The notes under the pieces are model-generated. The model saw only the letters and a list, made by a program, of their open reading frames with translations, did not search any database and had not been told where the DNA came from. Both the position numbers and the translations under genes were made by a program. From assembly GCF_964355755.1 (NCBI RefSeq), contig NC_092674.1:15133001-15197000 (forward strand): a stretch of 64,000 bases of DNA, read 5' to 3'. Each line of letters begins with the position of its first letter. Position 1 is the first letter of the stretch. The DNA is from Antedon mediterranea (taxonomy: Eukaryota > Echinodermata > Crinoidea > Comatulida > Antedonidae). Below, one piece after another: positions 42,325 to 52,137 of this stretch.

Positions 42325-42440
42325 CCATTTGCCATTAGGTTTGCTGACCATTTGCCATTAGATTCGCTGACCATTTGCCATAGATTCGCTGACCATTTGC
42401 CATTAGATTCGCTGACAATTTGGCATTAGATTCACTGAAT
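42325..42440. repeat. 24-bp minisatellite, about five copies
   Basis: GCTGACCATTTGCCATTAGATTC is repeated with small changes, losing two bases in one copy. It lies just upstream of the candidate gene at 42657. Confidence 0.9.
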
Positions 42441-42656
42441 TATGAAAATTTGAATCTAGTTTTGCGTTTTCCGCCAATACAGTGTTTCATACCTTCTTCT
42501 TGTTTACTTCCCCCCTCCTTCCCCCGGCCCAGTCAACCAGAGCCAAGTGCCTGTGAAAAATCCCCATTGCTTAACATGGGGATCCAATCCCCATTGCTTC
42601 AACAGTGCCTTATTTTGCAGTGAGTTGTCCATTTATGCTTTTGGTCATTTAATTTC

Positions 42657-43835
42657 AGAAATGGGGAGCCAACAAAACAGACTTTGAGACGGTCACGATT
42701 ACTTCCATAGAAGACACGAGATTGGCTTGTCCATCTGATTTTCACGAATTGAAGTACCGGTACAAACTTGGAAAGTGAAAAAGAATGTACAGCTCAAATC
42801 CACTTTCATAAGAACTGTAAATTGAGCGATTTGCTAGATAACCGCAACTATGATCAGATGGTGTCCACATTGACGAGAGAAATCCAGCCACTGAAATACT
42901 TGTTTGAGGGACCTAATGACTGTTGGGCTATGCTTCATGTCCATTACAAAGGTAATTATTTATCGGTCACAAATGGAGTATCTGTCCTGCTTCAGTTAGG
43001 ATTAGTTAACCCATGACATTTTGAACCCATGGTGAAATAATTTGTTGAAATTTGTGTAGTTTTTTCAAAACATCTCGCACAACAATTTAATTTCAAAATA
43101 ATTTGTTGATTTATACTTCCAGAAATGGAGATGTCGGTACTATCCCGAAAACTTATGCGCGCCTTCCTATTCAGCATGGAGGATTCTCAAGCAAGAGAAG
43201 CTTTGAAATCGCTAGCCGATAAAATTATCACCCTATTAAAACTCAACTTGGAGGCCGTAATAACAGAGTCCTCATCCCCCGTGTCATGCTTTGCGACCTC
43301 AGTAAAAGTTAAAAATCTGCTCCAAAAGAATTCATCATCCGCTTCTACATCAACTTCTGCAGAAAAATCTTCTTCACCAGAAACCAAACAAACCCCAGTA
43401 ACTACCCGTCGTGTCAGTTTCAACCCAAATATTGGTGATGCATATTTCTCCACTTCCGACGTTCTCATTTTCCATATGCCACTATTGGACAAACCAATGA
43501 AAGTAAAGCTGGTTGTTTCGGTGAAAAAAGGTTGCAGCGATAGTGCCATTGCTGATCTTATAACACAACTATTATCCAGATTGCCTTACCAAGGAGGTAA
43601 TTTGATCTTCGGACTTCATATGAATTCGATTGAAGCAACCGTATGTGCAGTCGAGCATAAACTCCGGAATGAAGATCCATTGAAACCAGTTAATGTTTGT
43701 ATTTGGTCTCCTATCTCATTCAAAAAAATGTCGCATCCCTTCAGTATGGAAAGCTTCTGGGAGATGATATTGGACATTGGTACTATACTTACAAACGGAA
43801 CTAAATACAAACCCAGCTACAGCAAATGCAGGTAA
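42657..43835 (+). CDS. Candidate unrecognised gene, two exons (possibly more)
   Basis: Exon X starts after TTAATTTCAG at 42657 and ends at 42951 (ATTACAAAG before GTAATT). Exon Y starts after ACTTCCAG at 43122. Exon X reads KWGANKTDFETVTITSIEDT, CPSDFHELKYRYKL, then (after one extra base near 42770) ESEKECTAQIHFHKNCKLSD, LEGPNDCWAMLHVHYK-like sequence, and joins in phase to EMEMSVLSRKLMRAFLFSME. Exon Y stays open for 236 codons: a helical N-part, a Ser/Thr-rich linker (about residues 65-95) and a folded-looking C-part with LVVSVKKGCSDSAIADLI and GTILTNGTKYKP. The last codons (TGCAG before GTAATA) could be a stop or another donor. I do not recognise the family. Confidence 0.55.
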
Positions 43836-44100
43836 TATCATTGAGATTTTCAAACTTATTTATTAAATCTTTTAGCCAACGATGCAAGCAATGGAAAGTA
43901 AAACTAATTTTTAATTTTGTTGCGTGATGATTAACCGATGCTTGATGGATTGAAATGGAACTTGATAAAAATATAACTATTATAGCTAATAATAGGAGAG
44001 ATAGTGCAAATTGGTGTTATACTTAATACAAACTGTATTGATATGACATTTATACAGTAACAGTACAGTATCTTCTCTTTATCTTCCTTATGACTTTTCT

Positions 44101-44448
44101 TTGTATACTCCTCCTCCCTCTCCTGCTTCTGAAATTGATTCTTCCACCACTTCTTCTGCTCATTCTCTACCTACTCTCCAATTTTCTTTCCTATCCTCTC
44201 CTTCCAACCAGTATTCTTCTTCTCTACCTCACAACCATACTTCTAATCCATCCCTTTCTTGTTTTCCACCTACTCCTCCTAATACTACTTCCTCTTCTAC
44301 TCATTCACCACAATCCTTTCCTTTTTCAACTGATGGATTTCAATCCAATTCCTCATCAGTTTCTGATTTTTGTATTTTTTTAATCCTTTCTTTAGGCCTA
44401 CTACTTTCTCTTTTTCTTATTTTTATACTACTTTCGTACTACTGGTGA
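44101..44448 (+). other. Ser/Pro/Thr-rich open frame with a hydrophobic end
   Basis: 115 codons: YTPPPSPASEIDSSTTSSA and similar, then a hydrophobic tail FCIFLILSLGLLLSLFLI. Two other frames are also open because the DNA is a long CT-rich tract. Unit 2 (52140-52412) keeps this frame, with substitutions that include amino-acid changes. It may be a mucin-like exon plus membrane segment, or only a low-complexity tract. Confidence 0.25.
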
Positions 44449-45200
44449 TAATATTTGTATTCATATTTCCCTCTTATTTAATTACATGGGGGGTGGGAGG
44501 GATGTGATTAAAGAACTAATTAAATAGGTAAGTAATTAACTCAGTACCTTGATTAATAATACTAACCTTGTCTCGAACATCTTCATGCTTGGTTCTTTGA
44601 GTTGATCACTTACCATAAGCACTTAATATATTTTTGGCAGTTTAAAGACAATTTATAAAATATACCATTTATATACAGAGGTCTCTTGTATGCAATGTAC
44701 ACACTATTGCTATTGATATTTATTTTTCTGATAAATACATAATACAGTAGTTATTTTGAACAATTTATCATGCAACACATTTCAAACATATTTCATAAAC
44801 AAATAAACTGCAATTCTTTCATAACCGTGCATATAGATTAAATGCACAATGCGCTACAAAACTACAAACTCATTTGTACAGAAACAAGCGCTAGAGTAGG
44901 CCTATAGTAAAGTCTTCATCAGTATTAACAAAATTAAGCTAAGGAAATCATTTAAATTCCTAAATATATACAGTACATTAATATTTTTTAGTTACTAATA
45001 ATTCTTCATTTCATATATAGAATTTGGTGATTCATGTAAGGCTATGATTTGAATTCAAGTTACGAAACATGCGCAGTTGACTATAAGTGTCAGCTTTTGA
45101 TGAGTTAAACACTCCTAAATTTGTATCAAAATATACTTTTTATTTTACATTTTCGGAAATTATTTTAAGAGTCACTCCATGATATCTTTTCTAATCTTAG

Positions 45201-45357
45201 GTAGACTTCCTTCAAGACATGAATGCAGAGAAGCCATGAGAAAACATAAAGTCCTTCAAAGACGGAAGCCAGACAATATCAAAGATTTTGTGAGGAACCA
45301 AATAACCAGATTTTAAAAAAAAATGTTTTTAATCGATTATGCTACTTTATGTATAGA
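45201..45357 (+). pseudogene. RLPSRHEC exon, unit 1
   Basis: After CTAATCTTAG: RLPSRHECREAMRKHKVLQR then RKPDNIKDFVRNQITRF and a stop from one extra T. Units 2 (53096-53278) and 3 (55778-55969) read on through a Lys run. The pattern LPS..EC..A......L..R....IK.FV.NQI is one I associate with C-termini of multi-copy fish and invertebrate proteins of unknown function. Confidence 0.45.
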
Positions 45358-45360
45358 CTA

Positions 45361-45718
45361 GGGCAATAACGATTGACGATAAATAGATAATCATACATTT
45401 TTCTTGGATAAAAATAAAGAAATTAGAACAGTGTTTGTTCTAGAACTATAGGATAATCATGTAGGCTGTGTTTGATATAAATAAAAAAATCCAATCAAAT
45501 GACGTCATGATCAATAAAAACAATAAAATCGTTGTATTGTAACGATATTATCTACTACTAATCATGACGTCATTTGATTGGACGTGTGGAAATATTATTT
45601 TCATCAAAGGCAGCATAGATGATAATCATATAGTTCTAGGATGAAAACTTTTAACAATTCTTTTGTTTTAGGTATGAAAAATGCATATTTATCTTTTTAT
45701 CGTCGATCGTTATCACCC
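45361..45718. mobile_element. Long-TIR MITE, TA target site, with CRE palindrome
   Basis: 358 bp flanked by TA (45359-45360, 45719-45720). The ends GGGCAATAACGATTGACG and CGTCGATCGTTATCACCC are inverted repeats, and the pairing continues inward (ATAATCAT...TAGAACTAT with ATAGTTCTA...ATGATTAT) to a perfect 22-bp pair TCCAATCAAATGACGTCA.. at 45490-45511 and 45561-45582. The element is thus nearly one large palindrome. TA duplication suits the Tc1/mariner group. TGACGTCA is a consensus CRE half-pair in each arm. Confidence 0.88.
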
Positions 45719-45786
45719 TAGTGTAAATAGGCGTTTAATATAGAAAGCTATTATCTTGATAAATGCCCTTTGCCTATTTTTCTTGT

Positions 45787-46105
45787 TGATATTAAGGCTT
45801 ATGCTGATATTAAGGCTTATGCTGATATTAAGGCCCATGCTGATATTAAGGCCCATGCTGATATTAAGGCCCATGCTGATATTAAGGCCCACGCTGATAT
45901 TAAGGCCCACGCTGATATTAAGGCCCACGCTGATATTAAGGCCCACGCTGATATTAAGGCCCACGCTGATATTAAGGCCCACGCTGATATTAAGGCCCAC
46001 GCTGATATTAAGGCCCACGCTGATATTAAGGCCCACGCTGATATTAAGGCCCACGCTGATATTAAGGCCCACGCTGATATTAAGGCCCACGCTGATATTA
46101 AAGGC
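45787..46105 (+). repeat. 18-bp minisatellite, unit 1 array, first part
   Basis: About 17.5 units of GCTGATATTAAGGCCCAC. The variable codon is TAT in the first two units, CAT in the next three, then CAC. All variants keep length 18, so plus frames read (ADIKAH)n and (PMLILR/PTLILR)n, and the minus strand (GLNISV)n. Confidence 0.97.
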
Positions 46106-46689
46106 CAGGTGCGGGCAAAAAATTTCTATTGATCATACATTCCAATAATTATCGACCTATAATTTCCCCTATGTTTCATAATTTTTGGGATTTTATTTGT
46201 GTTGCAGGAGCTTTTTGAAAATTAGCACTTTCATATCAGTGGGGGGATAGTTCAAATTACACAGTAAAATCTCTATTCTTTTGTACACAAATTTTGAAAA
46301 TAGAGAGGCATTTTAAAAAGCTATGAAAAATAAACGGTGTGGTAAAAAATGTTATCAGATGACTAAATATAGGTAATATAACTTGAATTTTACATTTCTG
46401 TTATTTTTATTCAACTTCAGAATTTTATTTACATGCTATAGCAAAAATTATCCACCGTATATCCACCATCTTTTTTCACCTTCTAGGGAGTCACCAGAAA
46501 TGTTATTACATTATGTTAACTACAACTACTGAAAAAAAGTCTTCCTGGTTTTTTTGGCAGAATTTTGCCAAATTTTGTATTTGACCATATTAGGGAAAAT
46601 TCATGGTTTTTCATCTTGATTTCTGTTACAAATATTTGATTTATGTACAATTAACCAGATATTATATTTAAAATTCATGCCTCTACCTG
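46106..46689. mobile_element. 584-bp insert with CAGG ends inside the minisatellite
   Basis: Starts CAGGTGCGGGCA and ends TGCCTCTACCTG, 12-bp inverted ends with two mismatches. It splits one 18-bp array; unit 3 has an unbroken array. No protein. CAGG/CCTG ends suggest hAT-like origin, but the 8-mers on either side do not match. Confidence 0.6.
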
Positions 46690-46694
46690 AGCTT

Positions 46695-46945
46695 TAAGGC
46701 CCACGCTGATATTAAGGCCCACGCTGATATTAAGGCCCACGCTGATATTAAGGCCCACGCTGATATTAAGGCCCACGCTGATATTAAGGCCCACGCTGAT
46801 ATTAAGGCCCACGCTGATATTAAGGCCCACGCTGATATTAAGGCCCACGCTGATATTAAGGCCCACGCTGATATTAAGGCCCACGCTGATATTAAGGCCC
46901 ACGCTGATATTAAGGCCCATGCTGATATTAAGGCCCATGCTGATA
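46695..46945 (+). repeat. 18-bp minisatellite, unit 1 array, second part
   Basis: About 14 units, CAC variants first and CAT in the last two, ending in an A-run. Together with the first part it makes about 31 units, close to the about 33 of unit 3. Confidence 0.97.
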
Positions 46946-47572
46946 AAAAAAAAAATTTAGTTTAAGTGCTTTGATTTGATTATCATTAGTCTTTGAAAAA
47001 TATTTAGAAAGTTTATAGATTTTTCATTAATCATGTTAGTAAGTAAAAAAAAACAATTTTATTTATGACTAAAGAATACTTGTATTTTTAAATCCATTCA
47101 AAACAGCAAGAGTAATAATGAGACCCGATTGTTTATATTTACATACGTTTAAGAATTTTCTTGTTTGCTAAGTAATTCAATAATGATTCCTAGTAATTTT
47201 ACTTTGATAACAAATCTTCAAAATATATGTTGATGTATGTTTTCATATTGAATATGAGGATATTGTATTGTATTTCAAGTTTTTCACTTGTTAAATTAAT
47301 GTGTGCTGAATCTCTGTCATTGAGAAACAATATGCCATGGACATACCTGATAGATTGCCATATTGGTTGCAAACAACAGTTGTTTTAATTAGTGCAAATG
47401 TTTATTAACCTTTATGTTAATAAAGTATGTAATTTCAAACAATTGGTTATTCAATTGATATTTCTTTTTTTCTGTTGAATTGAAAAAAGTTGAACAATTA
47501 AATATACTGATTGAAATTATTTTAAAATAGAATCTCTTATTGTCCATTTAACTGGTTCTTCACATTGATTGA

Positions 47573-47995
47573 GTCCACGGTTGCATAGATTAACGCCAAG
47601 CAGTTAATGCATTTGTCCACGATAAGACAGTCTAAATCTATACACTAAATGTGCATCCCTTCTTCATTAGTAGTCCACGGTTGCATAGATTAACGCCAAG
47701 CAGTTAATGCATTTGTCCACGATAAGACAGTCTAAATCTATACACTAAATGTGCATCCCTTCTTCATTAGTAGTCCACGGTTGCATAGATTAACGTCAGG
47801 CAGTTAATCCATTTGTCCACGATAAGACAGTCTAAATCTGTACACTAAATGTGTATCCCTTCTTCATTGCTAGTCCACGGTTGCATAGATTAACGTCAGA
47901 CAGTTAATGCATTTGTCCACGATAAGACAGTCTAAATCTATACACTAAATGTGCATCCCTTCTTCATTGATAGTCCATGGTTGCATAGATTATTA
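47573..47995. repeat. 100-bp VNTR, four units plus a partial
   Basis: GTCCACGGTTGCATAGATTA begins units at 47573, 47673, 47773, 47873 and a partial at 47973. Units 1 and 2 are nearly identical; 3 and 4 have a few changes (GTCAGGC, GTCAGAC). Unit 3 of the composite repeat has a single copy (57492-57591) followed by the same partial. Confidence 0.97.
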
Positions 47996-48854
47996 TTATT
48001 GCATGTTTATTCACATATTTTTTTTATTAATTATATTTTCAGCCTCTGCTATGATTAGTACCAAGTATTGTTAATCAGTCACCACTTCTCAGAGTCATGC
48101 TTTCAACAAGTCTTACTTCACAATTTGATGTCTTTTAAAGGTAATATATTGGTCATCTCAATATTGATTTATGTTTTAAACCATCAGATAATAGTGCTAG
48201 TAATAATTGTAGCAGTACAATTAGAAATTAAATTTAGTTAATTTGAAATGCCCAAATTCAATTTAGCTTTCCCTTCCCCATCAGCTGTTCTTGTTTGGGT
48301 ACATTGTTAAAAATCACAATATATGATACACAGAAATACAGTCTGTTTAGGTCATGAAAATGAATAATGCATTAACAATGTTATAAGTTTTATTAGTATA
48401 CTAATGACTGAATATAATGGGTTTTTTTTAAACAGTGATAATGGATAAGAAAGAGGATAATCTAGAAGTGGAAGTGGAAACAAGATGAACAATACATTTA
48501 GGAAGAAGAAAAAAAGGAGATGATTGAATATAACTATATAGTCTATATTTTCATACACATTAATTCATGTTAAAACAAAATGACCATTAAACAATTTTAA
48601 GCCCAATTAAATAGAACAAAGCACCCAAGAAAATGACTAGAAATGTAATTTAACAGGTGAAATTAATTCTAAAGCCAATACAAAGCAAATACATTACAAT
48701 TAAAAATGAAGCGAGAAAAGTGTAATGTAACACATCTGAGAATTGTTAGTAAAGTATTATATTTCAAACCCAAAATTAAAACTTTTTTTAGACAACTTCT
48801 AATGTTTATTAAAATGTGCTTTCATGTTCTTGCACATTTACGATAACATTCTAA

Positions 48855-49210
48855 AACGTAAAGAGACCGACCCCCACATCAAACACTCTCATCAAATATA
48901 GGCCTACAACACAAAATCTCCAAAGGAAGATTCGTAAGAATGATGTAACAAAAAAGCCTAATGTAAATTATATCTGTTTAACAGAAAATTCAAAGGTATG
49001 TATTTAACTTTTAAACACAGTATGCCTACCCTATGTACCATTAACAATCCACATTTTTTATATATAATTTTTTTTTTCTAGATTTTTCAAACTTCTGGGT
49101 TTGAAATACCCGCAAACAAGCTAAATCAATTTTACAATCCTCTGGAATATACCATAGCAGAAACTTTTGGTTTGCCAGAAAAACAAAAGAATTGGACTAA
49201 AGGCAACTAG
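48855..49210 (+). CDS. Spliced exons a and b of the unknown multi-copy gene, unit 1
   Basis: Exon a (48855-48995, 47 codons) reads RPTPTSNTLIKYRPTTQNLQ, RKIRKNDVTKKPNVNYICLT, ENSK and ends AAG before GTATGT. Exon b (49082-49210, 43 codons with stop) follows TTTTTTCTAG: IFQTSGFEIPANKLNQFYNP, EYTIAETFGLPEKQKNWTKG, N, stop. The junction is phase 0. Unit 3 has the same exons with the same lengths (58474-58614, 58700-58828). I do not recognise a domain. The 5' exons may be those kept in copy 0 (30775, 31023). Confidence 0.5.
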
Positions 49211-49562
49211 AGCTGAGGTGCAGTATAATTGTAGTTATATAGATTCACAGTTTTTTTTACTCGGGATACCAGAGTCTAGGACTCCCTCATCTTCTCCTCT
49301 TCCTCCTCCTCAGTCTGGACACTATTGAGCCAAATTTCAAGTCCTATTAGTTCTTTATGCGACGTCTGACAGCTCTGAAACATGGCATGCATATACTACT
49401 AAAGCTATAGAGAAAATGTTCGTACTTCAACCGGATGCAGAATTATGACGTCAAACATGGTACCAATCGTGCTTGTTTTTAACTGATAAGGTCATATAAA
49501 TGAAATATATTTCATAAATGAAGCACAAGAACATGAAAGTATTACACATCACATCCTTACAG

Positions 49563-49757
49563 GTTTTCCAATACAAGAGGGGCAAGGTGATGATAGACCG
49601 TAAAAAAAAAATTAAATGTAAGCTGTGGGGAACCCATAGCGAGGCTATTACCGATGCAAACATCGGACACACTGTCACTCTAACTATAATGTTGAGATTG
49701 AGGTCTACAATGACGCTCAACAAATCAAGTCTTTGGATTTGACAACCTTATATAAAC
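49563..49757 (+). pseudogene. OB-fold-like exon, unit 1
   Basis: Follows ATCCTTACAG and ends TATAAAC before GTAAGA. Reads VFQYKRGKVMIDRKKKIKCK, LWGTHSEAITDANIGHTVTL, then one frame change to VEIEVYNDAQQIKSLDLTT. The sequence of short beta-like segments, LWG followed by A and a later G-x-TVTLT strand, is like the second OB-fold of replication protein A and related ssDNA-binding proteins. That is inference from pattern only. Copy 0 has the corresponding frame intact at the second half. Confidence 0.45.
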
Positions 49758-49989
49758 GTAAGAAATTAGTTTTAAAAAATATATTCAAAATCACATATTA
49801 CTGTTACAGCATAATGATTTTGGTTCCCTGTATCCAATTTTTGCCAAAAGCTAAAGTTGCAAGATAAGTTCTATCTATATCCAGCTATTTGAGCAAATCA
49901 TTACAGCTTCACTCGCCTTCTTAAAACAAGTAATATGCCTACAAGATGACAAAGAAAAACGTACTTCTCTTTCATTTTCGTCACACGAG

Positions 49990-50203
49990 TTGATGATTCT
50001 GAAAAAACGTATCAATTGACCATCATGACTGTGGATGAAGAAATTGATCCAGAACCTAAGTATATAAATTCAGATTTACACAAAACAACATTCACTTCAC
50101 TAACGCGAGTTTCTTTTCTTTTCATAGAAAAATTAATCTCCTTACAGAAAGTGATGTTGGTCTACTACGTAAATGTTTTCAAGTCGTTAAACGTGACTGT
50201 TGA
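49990..50203 (+). pseudogene. C-terminal exons of the unknown multi-copy gene, unit 1
   Basis: VDDSEKTYQLTIMTVDEEID then PEP ends AA before GTATAT near 50060; the next exon after TTTTCATAG at about 50128 gives KINLLTESDVGLLRKCFQVV, KRDC and a TGA near 50203. The exon junction is in phase. Units 2 and 3 keep the last exon with small changes (unit 2 has an extra GATGA). Confidence 0.5.
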
Positions 50204-51849
50204 AGAATTTACTAACACGTTGCCAATAAAATGGAAAATAATAAAAAATAACGAATCAATTAAGTCAATTCAAATAATGTTAATTCAAATAATGTTAAGA
50301 TATGAATACGTTAAGATATGAATACGTTGTGAAATGAAGATGTTAAGATACCCATGGATGACTTGTTTTGACAGCATATTCTTGTCTGGCTGACTGACCT
50401 GGATGGTGTTTACCTGTGTATTTGGGACCCAGACAGTGGCTAGATAGTGATAATAATTGTTAGACACTCTCTCTCATTCAGGATACTGCAGAGAAAGCAG
50501 GTAGCAAATAATGTTCAATCTTGCACAGTATTACATTGTATCACAATCACAAACAGAAAAATAAAATGCCAAAATAAAGGGTGTAGGTGGAGCTACATTG
50601 GAATAACAGACGATAAATGATTTTACGAATGTGGCATGGCTGGTCCTGAAGTAATGAAATTAACATCCTAGTCACAATTACATATATGTGATTGTGAGTC
50701 AACAGACAGAATTTATGAACTGGAAAAACAACAAAGAATCCATTGAAGATGCAGTACAACATTGAAACAAAGGTTGTCTTCACCCTATCAACGAATAGAG
50801 GTGTGGTAAAACCCTTTCATATAAAGATTTGTTGATTTGTTATTATTATTATATTAGCATGAAGAATGGTTAATTGATTTTAGTGTAGGAATAGTTTACA
50901 ATGAACACCAGACCATGATTTACTGACATTTCTTCTCATTTTTTTTAATGTCTCCTAAAGAAAAGAAGTTACTGTAAATGTAAACCTTTGAACATAGATG
51001 TAAAATTAGCGGTTACTAATCACTTTAAAGAAGAAATTGAACCTGGAACTGTACCAAATATGGAAATTTGTGTAGAGGCAAAACAACATAAATTAAATTA
51101 GATTAAATGTTTAGAGTTGAAAAGAAACATAGCAGATCATTTACAATTAAAAAGAAACAGTGGTTAATGATTTATAATCATAGGTGATTTACAGTTAAAC
51201 AGGAACTGATGATTATAGATGTTAAAAAGGAACATAGTATTAGTAGCAGATCATTTGCAAACCATAAACAGTGGTTAAATACAATTGTTTAGCCATACAC
51301 ATCTTATTAGATCAATTCCATAAACAATATTTGATAATTCCAGATTCTTCAGACGGGACATAAAGCTGTTGGTCACTGCTGTGCGACCTAATAAAATTTA
51401 AAAATGAGTAGAATTGTCATTGTCTCTTTAAAAAAAAAAAAATCACAAAACGGCCAAAAGAAGGTAAGAATCAGATGACTGGAAATGTGTTGCTAAGCAT
51501 CACATAGCAGAAGACAAAGACCTGGATGGGTATTTTGCTGTAAAAAAGAAGAAAAGGGTAACCAATATTTTATGCAGAGTGGTGAAAGTCAGGCATCATT
51601 GCAACAATGGAAAGAAAAAACATTCTTTCGAAATCTGTGAAAAGAGAAAAGAACAGTTTTAAACGAATAAGACACAACACAGACTTCATACATTGACATT
51701 GATCAATGCATTATTAATAATCTAATTAAATAAAAAAAACCCATTCATGCTTATCATGATCTCCCATCAGCCGCCCACCAAAGTATTAAACGGACTAAGC
51801 TCTGGTTTGGTATTGAACGATATGTAATAGGCTGCGACATATATAACAG

Positions 51850-52045
51850 CCATAAAAGGGGGAGCAAGAAAGTCCACTCAGAACAAATTAACAATCACTC
51901 AGGGGCCCCAATGGAAAGTGTTCACATAGACTTTGCAGGACCATTTCCTCAGTCCAGTAGTGGAAATCTGTATGTACTAATGGTAGTGGATCAATTCACA
52001 AAATGGGTAGAGGATTACCCGGTGCCCCGACAGACTGCATATCTT
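51850..52045 (+). pseudogene. Gypsy integrase core fragment, unit 1
   Basis: Reads NSHKRGSKKVHSEQINNHSG, APMESVHIDFAGPFPQSSSG, NLYVLMVVDQFTKWVEDYPV. HIDFAGPFP and MVVDQFTKW are the first catalytic Asp region of a Ty3/Gypsy integrase. The HHCC finger before it is incomplete. It ends where unit 2 begins. Confidence 0.7.
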
Positions 52046-52137
52046 TATTATCATTAAATTGCAATATACATAATGAAAAGCTTTATTTTCATTATTAGTC
52101 ATCATTTAGTTAGCAAATGATTATTTGAAAAGTATAT

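Larger units (their letters stand above)
44050..52080 (+). repeat. Composite repeat unit 1
   Basis: Blocks in order: polypyrimidine block with a TM-like frame (44101-44448), RLPSRHEC exon (45201), TA-flanked MITE (45361-45718), 18-bp minisatellite (45787-46945, split by an insert), AT-rich block (46970-47570), 100-bp VNTR (47573-47990), AT-rich block to 48850, exons a/b (48855-49210), OB-like exon (49563-49757), C-terminal exons (about 50000-50203), a conserved block at 50500-51440, and a Gypsy integrase scrap (51850-52040). Units 2 and 3 repeat parts of this in the same order. It lacks the block at 53790-54985. Confidence 0.85.

Noticed and set aside
44090-44383. Leu-rich multi-membrane protein in the third frame
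   Set aside because: CT-rich DNA gives Leu/Pro/Ser-rich peptides in all three frames; only the Ser/Pro frame is even weakly supported by unit 2.
45713-46090. Long frames (GLNISV)n, (ADIKAH)n, (PMLILR)n as proteins
   Set aside because: They are the automatic result of an 18-bp satellite without stops; several frames are open at once and none has flanking coding support.
47573-47995. CRISPR-like array
   Set aside because: 100-bp units are contiguous with no unique spacers; this is a VNTR in a eukaryotic genome. The 18-bp arrays likewise have no spacers.
50547-50783. 78-codon minus-strand frame conserved in three units (FFVVFPVHKFCLLTHNHIYV)
   Set aside because: Conservation is explained by DNA-level duplication of the whole block; substitutions do not favour this frame, and no domain is seen.
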